In this document: piece by piece, positions 53,679 through 63,932 of the stretch
Position numbering within the stretch: position 1 is the first letter of the stretch
How the letters are laid out: each line of letters opens with the position of its first letter
Program-made: the position numbers and the translations under genes
Origin: Bacteroidota bacterium
GTDB lineage: Bacteria > Bacteroidota > Bacteroidia > Chitinophagales > Chitinophagaceae
Assembly: GCA_947456625.1 (NCBI GenBank)
Contig: CANGQJ010000001.1
Coordinates: forward strand, 186,001 to 250,000
Reading direction: 5' to 3'
Length of the DNA stretch: 64,000 bases
Notes under the pieces: generated by a model
The model's database searches: none
The model's input: the letters and a program-made list of their open reading frames with translations, nothing else
What the model was told of the DNA's origin: nothing

Positions 53679-56678
53679 ATGAAACAAATATTATTTGCCA
53701 TTTTAAGTTGTTTATTTTTCTTACAAATTGTTAATGCTCAAGTTTCAAAAGCGCCTGCTTATCCTTTAATAACGCATAGTCCTTATTTTAGTATTTGGTC
53801 ATTTAATGATACTTTGGCAGGAAGTGACACCAAACATTGGACTGGGGCGACACAGGCTTTGGAAGCCTTGGTGCTAGTGGATGGGAAACAATACCGTTTA
53901 ATGGGGAACCAAGTAATAACAGGGGAAAATAATATAATTAACGCTCAGCAGGTTGCCACAGAAATGAACGCCACCCAAACAATATATAAATTTAATTGTG
54001 CTGGATTGGATATTACTATGACTTTTACTTCCCCATTAATTATTACCGATCTAAATTTATTGTCAAGACCAATTTCCTACCTAAGTTTAAAAGCAGCTAG
54101 TAATGACAATAAGCCCCATAGTGTTAGGTTTAATATAGGTGTATCGGGTAGTTTTGCATCCAATACCAAGGACCAAAAATTAGAAGTTAAACAGTTTAAT
54201 TTTAATGGGCTATCTATTTTAAAAGTGGGCACCATTGAGCAGCCTATATTAAAAAAATCAGGCGATGATTTAAGAGTAGACTGGGGATATGGTTATGTTG
54301 CTGCCTCAAAGCTGGATGCAAGTCAAACTATTTTAAACCAGGAAATAACTCCTAAATTAGTCACTGTTTTTAACGAAGAGCATATTACAGGTGAATCCAA
54401 AGAACATGTGTTAATGGTTGGGTATGATCAATTATATGAAGTGCAGTATTTTAAAGAAAACCTAAAACCATGGTGGAAATTAGAGCCTGGAATAAATATG
54501 GAAAAATTGTTGTTAAGGGCAAGTTCGGAATATGAAATGGTTTTAGAAAAGTGTAACCGAATTAATAATAAAATTTGGATTGACGCACTCACTGCAGGTG
54601 GAGAAAAATATGCCCAATTATGCGTGATGGCTTATAGACAGTCCTTGGCGGCACACAGTTTAGTAAAAAGTACTCAAAATGGAGATTTATTGTATTTGTC
54701 CAAGGAAAACTTTAGCAATGGTAGTATTAATACAGTAGATGTTACTTATCCTTCGGCTCCTTTGTTTTTAAACTATAATACCGAATTAATGAAGGGGATG
54801 CTTAATGGTATTTTTTATTTTAGTGAAAAAAGTGGTTTATATAATAAGCCTTATGCTGCACACGATTTAGGCACTTATCCAATTGCAAATGGTCAAACAT
54901 ATCCCGAGGGGATGCCAGTGGAGGAGTCAGGTAATATGATAATTTTAGCAGGTGCCATTTGTAAAATGGAGGGTAATGGCAATTATGCTAAAAAGCATTG
55001 GGAAAGTTTAACAACATGGGTAAATTTTTTGGAACAAGAAGGTTTGGATCCTGCGAATCAATTATGTACCGATGATTTTGCTGGGCATTTAGCACGCAAT
55101 GCTAATTTGGCAATTAAGGCAATAGTAGGTATTAAATGTTATGCTATGATGGCCGAACTAATTGGTCAAAAACAAGTTGCTGTTAAATACAATACTATTG
55201 CAATAAACTATGCAAAAAAATGGCAGGTATTAGCAGATGCCGGTGATCACTATGCATTAACATACAACGATAAAAATACCTGGTCACAAAAATATAATTT
55301 AGTTTGGGATAAGCTTTTTGGTTTTAATTTATTCCCACAAAAAGTTTATGATAAAGAGGTTGCTTACTATTTAACAAAACAAAATCAATTTGGACTTCCC
55401 TTAGATAACCGTAAAACTTATACCAAGTCGGATTGGATTATGTGGACTGCAACACTTGCAAGTAGTGTATCTAATTTTAATGAATTAATAAATCCAATTT
55501 ATAAATATGCTACCGAAACAACAACAAGAGTTCCTTTAAGTGACTGGCATGAAACTACAAATGGCAAGCAAATAGGATTTCAGGCAAGAAGTGTTGTTGG
55601 GGGCTATTTTATAAAAGTATTAGCTGAAAAATTAAAGCGTAATAACAAGCCAGGCATTACTGAAACTAGCTTTGGTTTAGTAAATGCGCAACCTGTTAGC
55701 CTTTTTGTTTTTAATAATATACAAGGTAATGAAGTTAAAATAACTAATTATGGTGGAACCGTTACTAGTTGGACCGGACCGGATAAATTTGGCAACAAAG
55801 CCTCGGTGGTAGTTGGGTTTGATAATATTGAAACCTACTTACAAAATCCACCTTATTTTGGGGCTTTAATTGGCAGGTATGGCAACCGTATTGCAAACGG
55901 TAAATTTACAATTGACAATAAAACCTATACTTTAGCAACTAATAATGGGGCGAATCATTTACATGGTGGTAAAATTGGTTTTGATAAAGTAATTTGGACA
56001 CCTAAAATTTTAAACGATTCTACTTTACAATTAACCTATTTAAGTAAGGATGGGGAAGAGGGCTATCCAGGAAATTTAAATTGTAAAGTATGGTACACTT
56101 TTACTAGCAATGATGAATTAATAATTGAATATTTTGCAACTACCGATAAAAAAACACCTATTAATTTAACCAATCATAGTTATTTTAATTTATCAGGTGA
56201 TTTTGGCAATACGATATTGGAACATCAATTACAAATTGCTGCAAATAATTATACCCCTGTTGATGACGGATTAATTCCTACAGGTGAAATTAAAACAGTA
56301 ATAAATTCACCATTTGATTTCACAACGCCTAGGACTATTGGGGAGCGAATTGCAAAAGTAAACGGAGGATATGATCATAATTTTGTGCTCAATAAAAAGC
56401 CTACCGATTTTTTAAATGTTGCTAATTTATACGATCCCAATAGTGGAAGACTTATGGAGGTTAGTACTTCGGAAATTGGGATTCAGTTTTATTCTGGTAA
56501 TTTTTTAGATGGTAGCTTTGTGAATGTGGATGGCAATAAGTTGCAAATACATAATGCCCTTTGCTTGGAGACGCAGCATTTCCCCAATGCCCCTAATGAG
56601 CCAAAATTTCCAACTACTATTTTAAAGCCAGGCCAAAAGTATCATAGTATTACTAAATATAAGTTAAGCGTTAAATAG
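53679..56678 (+). CDS. Secreted glutaminase A-family / aldose 1-epimerase fusion
   Basis: 999 residues in one uninterrupted frame. Signal peptide 1-20 (ends VNAQ). Residues about 22-655 carry the glutaminase A-family architecture (DUF4964, DUF5127, DUF4965, DUF1793; pieces YFSIWSFNDTL, QLCVMAYRQSLAAHS, DDFAGHLARNANLAIKAI, VPLSDWHET). Residues about 660-999 are a complete galactose mutarotase: GRYGNRIANGKF, NHLHGG, LTNHSYFNLSG and ALCLETQHFPNAPN hold the catalytic His and Glu. Exported, probably periplasmic. True substrate unknown. Fusion is unusual; both halves look intact. Confidence 0.87.
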   Translation: MKQILFAILSCLFFLQIVNAQVSKAPAYPLITHSPYFSIWSFNDTLAGSDTKHWTGATQALEALVLVDGKQYRLMGNQVITGENNIINAQQVATEMNATQTIYKFNCAGLDITMTFTSPLIITDLNLLSRPISYLSLKAASNDNKPHSVRFNIGVSGSFASNTKDQKLEVKQFNFNGLSILKVGTIEQPILKKSGDDLRVDWGYGYVAASKLDASQTILNQEITPKLVTVFNEEHITGESKEHVLMVGYDQLYEVQYFKENLKPWWKLEPGINMEKLLLRASSEYEMVLEKCNRINNKIWIDALTAGGEKYAQLCVMAYRQSLAAHSLVKSTQNGDLLYLSKENFSNGSINTVDVTYPSAPLFLNYNTELMKGMLNGIFYFSEKSGLYNKPYAAHDLGTYPIANGQTYPEGMPVEESGNMIILAGAICKMEGNGNYAKKHWESLTTWVNFLEQEGLDPANQLCTDDFAGHLARNANLAIKAIVGIKCYAMMAELIGQKQVAVKYNTIAINYAKKWQVLADAGDHYALTYNDKNTWSQKYNLVWDKLFGFNLFPQKVYDKEVAYYLTKQNQFGLPLDNRKTYTKSDWIMWTATLASSVSNFNELINPIYKYATETTTRVPLSDWHETTNGKQIGFQARSVVGGYFIKVLAEKLKRNNKPGITETSFGLVNAQPVSLFVFNNIQGNEVKITNYGGTVTSWTGPDKFGNKASVVVGFDNIETYLQNPPYFGALIGRYGNRIANGKFTIDNKTYTLATNNGANHLHGGKIGFDKVIWTPKILNDSTLQLTYLSKDGEEGYPGNLNCKVWYTFTSNDELIIEYFATTDKKTPINLTNHSYFNLSGDFGNTILEHQLQIAANNYTPVDDGLIPTGEIKTVINSPFDFTTPRTIGERIAKVNGGYDHNFVLNKKPTDFLNVANLYDPNSGRLMEVSTSEIGIQFYSGNFLDGSFVNVDGNKLQIHNALCLETQHFPNAPNEPKFPTTILKPGQKYHSITKYKLSVK

Positions 56679-56702
56679 CCTCTTTTAATTGCGATTAAGT
56701 TG

Positions 56703-56710
56703 TACTTTCG
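56703..56710 (+). promoter_or_regulatory. Possible -7 box before J-KTSC gene
   Basis: TACTTTCG, a TAnnTTcG variant, ends 19 bases before the ATG at 56730. Confidence 0.4.
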
Positions 56711-56729
56711 CGCCTTATAATTACATAAA

Positions 56730-57173
56730 ATGAAGCGAATTGATCGCCATAGGGCAATTTTAGGGGTAGATATTAATTCAAGTTTAGAGGATCTTAAAAA
56801 AGTGTATCGTAAAATTATGATGCAGTGGCATCCCGATAAATTTCAACATAGTGAGGAAGCAAAACTTGAGGCCGAGCAAAAATCTACTAAATTAATTGCT
56901 TCCTATCATTTTTTAGTAAGTGTCCATCCCGAAACACACGCTGCAAGTTTTGATGCCTACAAATTAACAATTACCGAAGCCAGTATCAACGATTTTGAAT
57001 TTAAATCTGAAATTTTAAGGGTTGTTTTTTCGGATGGCAATGAGTACGAATATTATGGGGTACCCAAAGCAATTTATGTTAAATTGATTAATTCGGATAC
57101 CCCAGATAGATTTGCCCGAAGGCATATTTATGAAAATTATTTATACCGTAGTACTAGTAAAATAGTAAGTTAA
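56730..57173 (+). CDS. J-domain protein with C-terminal KTSC domain
   Basis: 147 residues. The N-terminal J domain (about 5-70) has the HPD tripeptide at 34-36, which stimulates DnaK ATPase in this family. Residues about 85-143 form a KTSC domain (LRVVFSDGNEYEYYGVP and the following segment), a small module linked to nucleic-acid-binding proteins. It lacks the Gly/Phe and zinc-finger parts of DnaJ, so it is a type III J protein. Client unknown. The stop directly abuts the stop of the convergent surface protein gene. Confidence 0.82.
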   Translation: MKRIDRHRAILGVDINSSLEDLKKVYRKIMMQWHPDKFQHSEEAKLEAEQKSTKLIASYHFLVSVHPETHAASFDAYKLTITEASINDFEFKSEILRVVFSDGNEYEYYGVPKAIYVKLINSDTPDRFARRHIYENYLYRSTSKIVS

Positions 57174-60100
57174 TTATAGTTTCATTACTTTTTGGATATA
57201 CAATACTTTGTTGTCACTTGAGGTTATCACTACTACATAAGTGCCACTTGTTAAGTTACTTACATCCATAGTTGCTCCAGTTTGTGCGTCGGTTAGGTCA
57301 ATTATTTTTCCGCCCGATGTTGAACTGTACACTCCAATATTTACTTTTTGGTATTTTCTTAAATTAAAGTTTACTTTCAAGTCATGCATCATTGGATTTG
57401 GAAAAATCTTTATGGACTCGTCTTTATTTAATTCTATAACATCTGTTACGGAATTAAAGTAATAGTAAGGATCGCTATAAGTACTTTGACAACTATTAAC
57501 AGTTGCTTTTGCAGTATAATTTCCTTGTACAGTTGGCTTAATAATATTGCTAGTATCGGCAAGCAATGCTAAATCACGATACCAAACATTGCCATAAGTA
57601 TAGGAAGAAATTAAATTATTGGCAGCGTCTCTACTAATAATAGGTGCTGCAGGGTAGGCATTAATGGTCACTGTAATTTTAGCCCTAGCGCTTTCGCAAC
57701 CTAGTGGGGAAATTTGACTCACATAATAATTGCTTACGCCATTTACATTTGTTGGGGCCACCACAGCGGTTGTAGCACTTGTTCCTAAGGTTTCATTGGT
57801 ACCATACCATAATAGGGTATTGCCAGTAGTAGCAGTTGCTGTTAAGGTAAGTGGTTTAGTGTCTTTACAAGCACTAAAACTATTTACTGCTGGTGAAATT
57901 GGCAATTCATTTTTATTTAAAGCAATTACATTACTCTTATTACTTGGACATCCTAATGCATAAATAACTGCAGCAAAGTTTCCAGTATTTTTAGCGTAGT
58001 AAATATTACTATTCTGTCCTGGAATTAAAATATCATCTTTATACCACTCAATATTATTGGATAAATTACTTGTTATTTTAATTGAATCTCCAGAGCAAAA
58101 TTGAGTATTACGCGTGTAGCTAATCACTGGTGCAGTTGGAACTGGCAACATAGATACAGTTACTAAATTTCCTGCAGCTGCACTACAATTTCCATTAGTT
58201 GCTAAAACTCTAAAGTAGGTATTGCTAGTTAAGTTTCCAGTACTTATAGAAACCTGGCCAGTTGATCCAGCAATATTTGTCCAATTACCCGATCCAGAAC
58301 TTGATTGTTGCCATACTATATCTCCAACACTACCAATTACCGATAATATTGTTTTTGTGCCAATGCAAATATCTGTATTTGCTGCAGAAGCAGTACCACC
58401 AGAACTTAATGCATCTACTTTTAAAAGTCCGTTTTTAGTTATAACGCCACATCCACCTGTTAGTGTAATTGTATAATTATAAGTGCCACCTACAGTAGGT
58501 CTTTCACTTATTGTAATTGCATTATTACTCCAAGTACCAGTTACGCCAACTGGTAAACCTGTAAATGTTGCACCAGTTGCGCCAGTTGTAGTATATGTAA
58601 TGTTTCCAATAGTATTGTTTGCACATAGTGATTGCGCATCCGATCCCGCAGCCGATGTTAATGCAATAGTATTTGTGGCAGGAATAATAATACTTCCTGT
58701 TTGTGTTAACCCTAAGCATCCTCCAAGTAAGGTTACGGTATAATTAAAGGTTCCAAAATTTGGAGTTGGTGTTCCACTAATTGTTATAGTATTATTTGCC
58801 CAGTCGCCAATTACACCTGCAGGAAGTCCAGCAAATGTTGCTCCTGTAGAACCCGAAATGGCATAAGTAATATTTGCAATTGGAGTATTACTACAAACTG
58901 TTTGTGTTTGAGTTCCAGCAGCCGAGCTTAACACCATACTATTTTGCTGCATCATAGCAATTGACCCCGTTTTTGTTACGGTGCCACAACCACCATTTAA
59001 TGTTATAGTAAAATTAAAGGTGCCAGAAGTTGGTGTTGGTGTTCCGCTAATGGTAATAATATTATTGGCCCAAGTACCAGTAACGCCTCCAGGCAGGCCG
59101 CTAAAACTAGCTCCAGTAGCACCTGTTGTAGTATAAGTAATATTGGTTATTGGTGCACCAATACATGCAATTTGAGTATCGGTTCCCGCTGCTGAACTTA
59201 AATTAATTGTATTTAAATTAGATACAATAGTTCCTGTTGCAGTAGTGCCTCCACAACCACCTGTTGTAGTTACTATATAATTAAATGTGCCAGCAACTGT
59301 TGGTGTACCAACAATGGTGACTAGATTATTGGCCCATGATCCTGTAACTCCAGTGGGCAGCCCTGTAAATGTAGCACCAGTTGCACCAGTGGTTGTATAG
59401 GTTATGGAAGCAATATTAATATTAATACAATGCGTTTGTGAATTGGTTCCAGCAGGGGAGCTTAAAGTAATTGTATTTGCTGGTGGAATATAAATAGATC
59501 CTGTTTTTGTAATAGTACCACAACCACCTGTTAAAGTAATAGTATAAGTAAATGTGCCATTGGTTGGAGTTGGAGTACCACTAATAGTTATGGTATTGGC
59601 AGCCCACGCACCACTTACGCCATTAGGAAGTCCTGCAAATGTTGCACCAGTTGCTCCAGTTGTTGTGTAAGTAATATTTGTTATTGGCACATTGCTACAT
59701 GCAGTTTGAGCATCGGTTCCAGCATTTGAGCTTAAAGTTATAGTGTTTGGTGGTTGAATACCAATGCTTCCCGTTTTTGTAACCGTACCACAACCACCGG
59801 TAAGCGTTACAGTATAAGTAAATGTACCAGAGGTTTCAGTAATGGTACCACTTATGGTTACCACATTTGCAGACCATGATCCAGTAATACCTCCAGGTAA
59901 TCCTGTGAATGTTGCTCCTGTTGCACCAGTTGTTGCATAGGTAATATTTGTAATTACACTATTGCTACAAACACGTTGGGCATCGGTGCCTGTAGTAGAA
60001 CTTAATACAATGGTATTTATATTAGAAGTTATAGTTCCAGTTGCTGTAACAGAACCACAACCACCAATGCTACTAACTGTGTATGTATAAGTACCAGCTA

Positions 60101-63100
60101 CAGTTGGTGTACCACTTATGGTTGCAATATTATTTGCCCAAGCTCCAGTGACACCAGTTGGTAGTCCACTAAATGTTGCACCCGTTGCACCCGTTGTGTT
60201 ATAGGTAATATTTGTAATTGCACTATTAATACAAACAGTTTGTGTGCTTGATCCTGATGCTAAAGCAATTGTGTTTTGTTGTGGAATTGTTATGGTTCCT
60301 GTTGCTGTTACCGAACTACAACCGCCAGTTAATGTTACTGTGTAGCTAAAGGTGCCCGTTGTTGTTGGTGTACCACTAATTGTTGCAACACTTGCTGCCC
60401 AAGTTCCAGTAACCCCTGCTGGAAGTCCAGTAAATGTTGCGCCAGTTGCACCAGTAGTGTTGTATCTAATATTTGTTAAAACAGTATTTAAACAAACAGT
60501 TTGCGAGTTGGTTCCAGCAGCAGATGCTAATGTTACTGTATTTGCTGACGGGATCACAATTCTACCTGTTTGTGTAAATACACTACAGCCTCCACTTAAT
60601 GTTATTGTATAATTAAATGTTCCAGAGGTTGGGGTAGGAGTACCACTAATAGTAATGGTAGTTCCAGACATGGTTCCTGTTACACCAGCAGGTAACCCAC
60701 TAAATGAGGCGCTGGTTGGACCATTAGTGGTGTAAGTAATATCTGTAATTGCATTATTGGAACAAATAGTTTGTGCGTCGGTTCCTGTAGCAGAAGTTAA
60801 GGTGATAGCATTTAAAGAAACGGTTATCGTACCCGTTGCTGTTGTAGTTAAACAACCCGAAGTAAGTGTAAGTGTGTAATTAAAAGTTCCCGTATTTGTT
60901 GGTGTACCAGAAATTGTTACCAGATTTGAATTTAAACTAGCGGTCACACCAGCAGGAGCACCAGTAAGGGTCACACCCGTTACATTGGTGGTAGTATAAG
61001 TAATACTATTAATTGCAGTATTTTGACAAACGTTTTGAATATTTGAATTTACTCCAGAGCTTAAGCTTACAGCAGGTGTTGCACAATAAGTAAAGCCTGG
61101 GCTAATTGCTTGACCATCCGCATTTGTAACAGCTACATTACCACTTGCTCCATTTGCTACAATAGCTGTTATGGAAGTAGAGGAAGTTGCTGTATAGGAT
61201 GCTGCTGCAACGTTCCCAAAACTTACCGCAGTTACTCCTGTAAAATTAGTTCCCGTAATAGTTACACTGGTACCACTTGTTGCAGTTGTTGGCGTAAATG
61301 AAGTGATAGTAGGTGCTACATTAAATCCATTGGATGAAAATAAGCCTCTACCAAATGTGGCAGCAATAACTTGTTTATCAGAAGGTCGGTATTGTAACAT
61401 ATCCGTTCTAACATTGGTAAAACCATTATTCATTTGTGACCAACTTGGGTTGGCAGCACTAAAATTAGTAGTGCCATAAATACCAAGCTCAGTAGCTAGT
61501 AATACATCATTGGTTCGGTTACTTGGATTAAACATAGCCCATCTTACTGGGATGTTTGGAAACTTGCTTCCGCCATTTCCCATTTTATTGGACCAGTTTA
61601 CTCCACCATCATTTGTATACCATATTCTGTCAATTCCATAGTTAAAAAAGGTAACAAGTAATTCGTTTTCATTAGCTCCTATATCTATGCATGAAATAGA
61701 TGCATTTGCTGGCAAAGTAGAAGTATTTATGACAGTCACACCAGGAGTGCCATCTGCATTAGTTACTTTTAAAATTTTACTTTTTGAAGTTCCAATAAAT
61801 AATGTAGTTGAATTTGTGGTATATGGTGAAACTTTAAAAGCAGTAATGGAAGCTGTTAATCCTGTGATAGAAACATCTGACGCACTTGGTGTTCCATTAA
61901 TTCCAGTTATTCTTTTGATTAATCCATTTGTGCCATCAGAGCTTTTATAAGAGTAATAAATATGCAAATTATTATCGTAAGTAGCTGGATTAATAAAAGA
62001 TCCTGAGCTTTGTTCATTTAATATTGTACTAAAATTTGCTCCTCCATTGGTTGAAAGATATATTGTATTTTGAGTATAAGCAGTTATTTGGTAATTAGGA
62101 TTGGTTTGGTCAATAAAACAATATGCGCCATCACCGCCACTTGCTTCAGAAGTAGAGCTAAGTCCTGCACTTGTAAATTTTTGTGTTCCATTATCCTGCG
62201 CTCCTGCTAAATAGTAATCAGTTGCAGTTGTTGGATGTATTGCAGCTGCATAAAACTGTGTAACATTATAATTTTTATTCCTTTGATTAATAGTAATACT
62301 TGATATAGCATTATTTAAATTATTGCTATAAAAAACACCGCCATCATTGCCAAACATAGCAGTTGTAGACGAGCCTGGTTTAAACTCTAATGTATGTTGA
62401 TCGGCATGTATAAGTGGAATATTTAAAGTATTTAAACTTGGATTATTTGACCATTTGCTTAATTGTGTCCAAGTAGATCCTGCGTCGGTGCTCTTAAATA
62501 AATCAACACCCCCTACATAAACAGCTGAGGCGTTAAGTGGATCTACCTTTAAAACTTGATCATACCATGCCTGTCCTCTTGTAAAATCGTTATTTTGATG
62601 CATTTTAGTTTCAGCATCATCTGGAAGTGCAAGATCTGACCATGTTGTTCCATTATCAGTTGTTTTAATCAATGAAATTGTTGAAATACCGTTACTAGTA
62701 TTTTTTTCAATATATCCATAAATATAATTTGCATTACTTGGAGCTGCTGCAACAGTTACTCTACCTTGTAAAAAAGTTACAGGAGTTGAATAAGCATTTG
62801 TCCATGTTGTTCCATTGTCTGAGTAAAATATATTTCCACCGCCCAATGTTGCAGGTGGCACAACATAATATGGATTTGATTTTGTTCCAATCCAAATTCT
62901 ATTATTTGCTCCAAATGAAATTGAAGATGGAGTATAAGGAATATAGTTTAATCCAGTACCTAAATTAAATGGTAAAACTTGTGTCCAACTTGTGCCACCA
63001 TCTGTAGAACGATAAAGTCCAGTATATTGGTAAATTGACCATGTTCCATTATACGAATTTCCATCAACAGCAGCATAAACCACACCAGTTGTTGTGCCAG

Positions 63101-63932
63101 ATATTGTTTCACTTCTTACTCCTAAATCATTAATATAAGTCATCCCAGTAGTTGAACTTAGTTGTGTCCAAGTTGCACCATCATCTGTTGATTTCCAAAT
63201 GCCTGCACCTTGTGAACTGTTCGCCTGGTATCCTTCGCCAGTAGATACATATATAGTGGTAGTGGTTACTGGATCAAATACAATTTTAGTAATTGATAAA
63301 TTGGACCATACATCTCCCACATTCACCCAAGCCGAGTTTGCATCTGTTATATCATTGTTGTACCAAAGTCCTCCTGAAACTCCACCAGCCCAAACTTTTT
63401 TACCTGTGCCGTCATTTGGATCCCATGCAAGTGCTCTAGTTCTTCCTCCAACATTATTGGGACCACGTTGTGACCAGGAAGTATTATTGCCAGATCCAGG
63501 TAAACCTAATAATGCACCAGATAAACTACTAACTGCATTATTAATCATAATGCCAGGAAGTACCTCTGGTGTTGGTCTATTTAAAGCAGGATCTTTTGTT
63601 CTTTCAAAATCTTGTTGAAAAGCAAGCTCAGGAGCATCCTCATTTTCTGCTTCACCTTCAAGTTCTTCTCTTTCTTTTTCTTCACGTTCCTCTAATGCTT
63701 CTTTTTCATTTTTTTCGTCTTTTTCTAAAACAGATTGTTTCTTATTGGATGATTTTAAAGAAGGCGCAGTATTTGTAAATGCAATATTATTTTGTTCAAC
63801 TATTTTTTTAGAAACTGAGTTATTTTCTGAAACACTATTTTTAAGCTCCGTTTTATGATTTAACATTAAACTAGTGAAATACAAAATAGTAGATCCTAAA
63901 ATAGTTATAAGGGCTATCTTAATTTTATTCAT
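57174..63932 (-). CDS. Giant type IX-secreted repeat protein
   Basis: 2252 residues. N-terminal hydrophobic signal (about 5-24), a Lys/Glu-rich stretch (65-105), then a BNR/sortilin-type beta-propeller region (about 154-865) that opens SWSQRGPNNVGGRTRA. An IPT/TIG domain follows (about 870-950), then ten tandem 88-90-residue repeats (953-1842; NITYTTTGATGATFTGLP ... GGCG), Ig-like domains (1843-2165) and a type A sorting domain (from IKIFPNPM to the end) that sends it through the Por/type IX system. Probably cell-surface or released; adhesion or glycan binding is inferred. Reads through with no frameshift. Confidence 0.88.
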   Translation of the reverse strand: MNKIKIALITILGSTILYFTSLMLNHKTELKNSVSENNSVSKKIVEQNNIAFTNTAPSLKSSNKKQSVLEKDEKNEKEALEEREEKEREELEGEAENEDAPELAFQQDFERTKDPALNRPTPEVLPGIMINNAVSSLSGALLGLPGSGNNTSWSQRGPNNVGGRTRALAWDPNDGTGKKVWAGGVSGGLWYNNDITDANSAWVNVGDVWSNLSITKIVFDPVTTTTIYVSTGEGYQANSSQGAGIWKSTDDGATWTQLSSTTGMTYINDLGVRSETISGTTTGVVYAAVDGNSYNGTWSIYQYTGLYRSTDGGTSWTQVLPFNLGTGLNYIPYTPSSISFGANNRIWIGTKSNPYYVVPPATLGGGNIFYSDNGTTWTNAYSTPVTFLQGRVTVAAAPSNANYIYGYIEKNTSNGISTISLIKTTDNGTTWSDLALPDDAETKMHQNNDFTRGQAWYDQVLKVDPLNASAVYVGGVDLFKSTDAGSTWTQLSKWSNNPSLNTLNIPLIHADQHTLEFKPGSSTTAMFGNDGGVFYSNNLNNAISSITINQRNKNYNVTQFYAAAIHPTTATDYYLAGAQDNGTQKFTSAGLSSTSEASGGDGAYCFIDQTNPNYQITAYTQNTIYLSTNGGANFSTILNEQSSGSFINPATYDNNLHIYYSYKSSDGTNGLIKRITGINGTPSASDVSITGLTASITAFKVSPYTTNSTTLFIGTSKSKILKVTNADGTPGVTVINTSTLPANASISCIDIGANENELLVTFFNYGIDRIWYTNDGGVNWSNKMGNGGSKFPNIPVRWAMFNPSNRTNDVLLATELGIYGTTNFSAANPSWSQMNNGFTNVRTDMLQYRPSDKQVIAATFGRGLFSSNGFNVAPTITSFTPTTATSGTSVTITGTNFTGVTAVSFGNVAAASYTATSSTSITAIVANGASGNVAVTNADGQAISPGFTYCATPAVSLSSGVNSNIQNVCQNTAINSITYTTTNVTGVTLTGAPAGVTASLNSNLVTISGTPTNTGTFNYTLTLTSGCLTTTATGTITVSLNAITLTSATGTDAQTICSNNAITDITYTTNGPTSASFSGLPAGVTGTMSGTTITISGTPTPTSGTFNYTITLSGGCSVFTQTGRIVIPSANTVTLASAAGTNSQTVCLNTVLTNIRYNTTGATGATFTGLPAGVTGTWAASVATISGTPTTTGTFSYTVTLTGGCSSVTATGTITIPQQNTIALASGSSTQTVCINSAITNITYNTTGATGATFSGLPTGVTGAWANNIATISGTPTVAGTYTYTVSSIGGCGSVTATGTITSNINTIVLSSTTGTDAQRVCSNSVITNITYATTGATGATFTGLPGGITGSWSANVVTISGTITETSGTFTYTVTLTGGCGTVTKTGSIGIQPPNTITLSSNAGTDAQTACSNVPITNITYTTTGATGATFAGLPNGVSGAWAANTITISGTPTPTNGTFTYTITLTGGCGTITKTGSIYIPPANTITLSSPAGTNSQTHCININIASITYTTTGATGATFTGLPTGVTGSWANNLVTIVGTPTVAGTFNYIVTTTGGCGGTTATGTIVSNLNTINLSSAAGTDTQIACIGAPITNITYTTTGATGASFSGLPGGVTGTWANNIITISGTPTPTSGTFNFTITLNGGCGTVTKTGSIAMMQQNSMVLSSAAGTQTQTVCSNTPIANITYAISGSTGATFAGLPAGVIGDWANNTITISGTPTPNFGTFNYTVTLLGGCLGLTQTGSIIIPATNTIALTSAAGSDAQSLCANNTIGNITYTTTGATGATFTGLPVGVTGTWSNNAITISERPTVGGTYNYTITLTGGCGVITKNGLLKVDALSSGGTASAANTDICIGTKTILSVIGSVGDIVWQQSSSGSGNWTNIAGSTGQVSISTGNLTSNTYFRVLATNGNCSAAAGNLVTVSMLPVPTAPVISYTRNTQFCSGDSIKITSNLSNNIEWYKDDILIPGQNSNIYYAKNTGNFAAVIYALGCPSNKSNVIALNKNELPISPAVNSFSACKDTKPLTLTATATTGNTLLWYGTNETLGTSATTAVVAPTNVNGVSNYYVSQISPLGCESARAKITVTINAYPAAPIISRDAANNLISSYTYGNVWYRDLALLADTSNIIKPTVQGNYTAKATVNSCQSTYSDPYYYFNSVTDVIELNKDESIKIFPNPMMHDLKVNFNLRKYQKVNIGVYSSTSGGKIIDLTDAQTGATMDVSNLTSGTYVVVITSSDNKVLYIQKVMKL
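58407..61076 (-). repeat. Ten tandem repeats (about 267 bp each) in the giant secreted protein
   Basis: 2670 bp coding for ten 86-91-residue units. Each has Cys near position 18, TTTGATGATFTGLP, ISGTPT, and a GGC near the end, so one disulfide per unit is possible. The fourth unit is about 4 residues shorter. Units 1, 4, 7 and 10 share the shorter PTxxGT form, hinting at a three-unit block duplication. Confidence 0.88.

Noticed and set aside
58407-61076. Regular repeats that could suggest a CRISPR array, and plus-strand ORFs in the region (for example 58483-58743 and 60352-60612) that resemble each other
   Set aside because: The repeats are 267 bp, in frame with a single long minus-strand protein, and diverged like coding DNA. 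The plus-strand ORFs look alike only because they are antisense to the same repeats.
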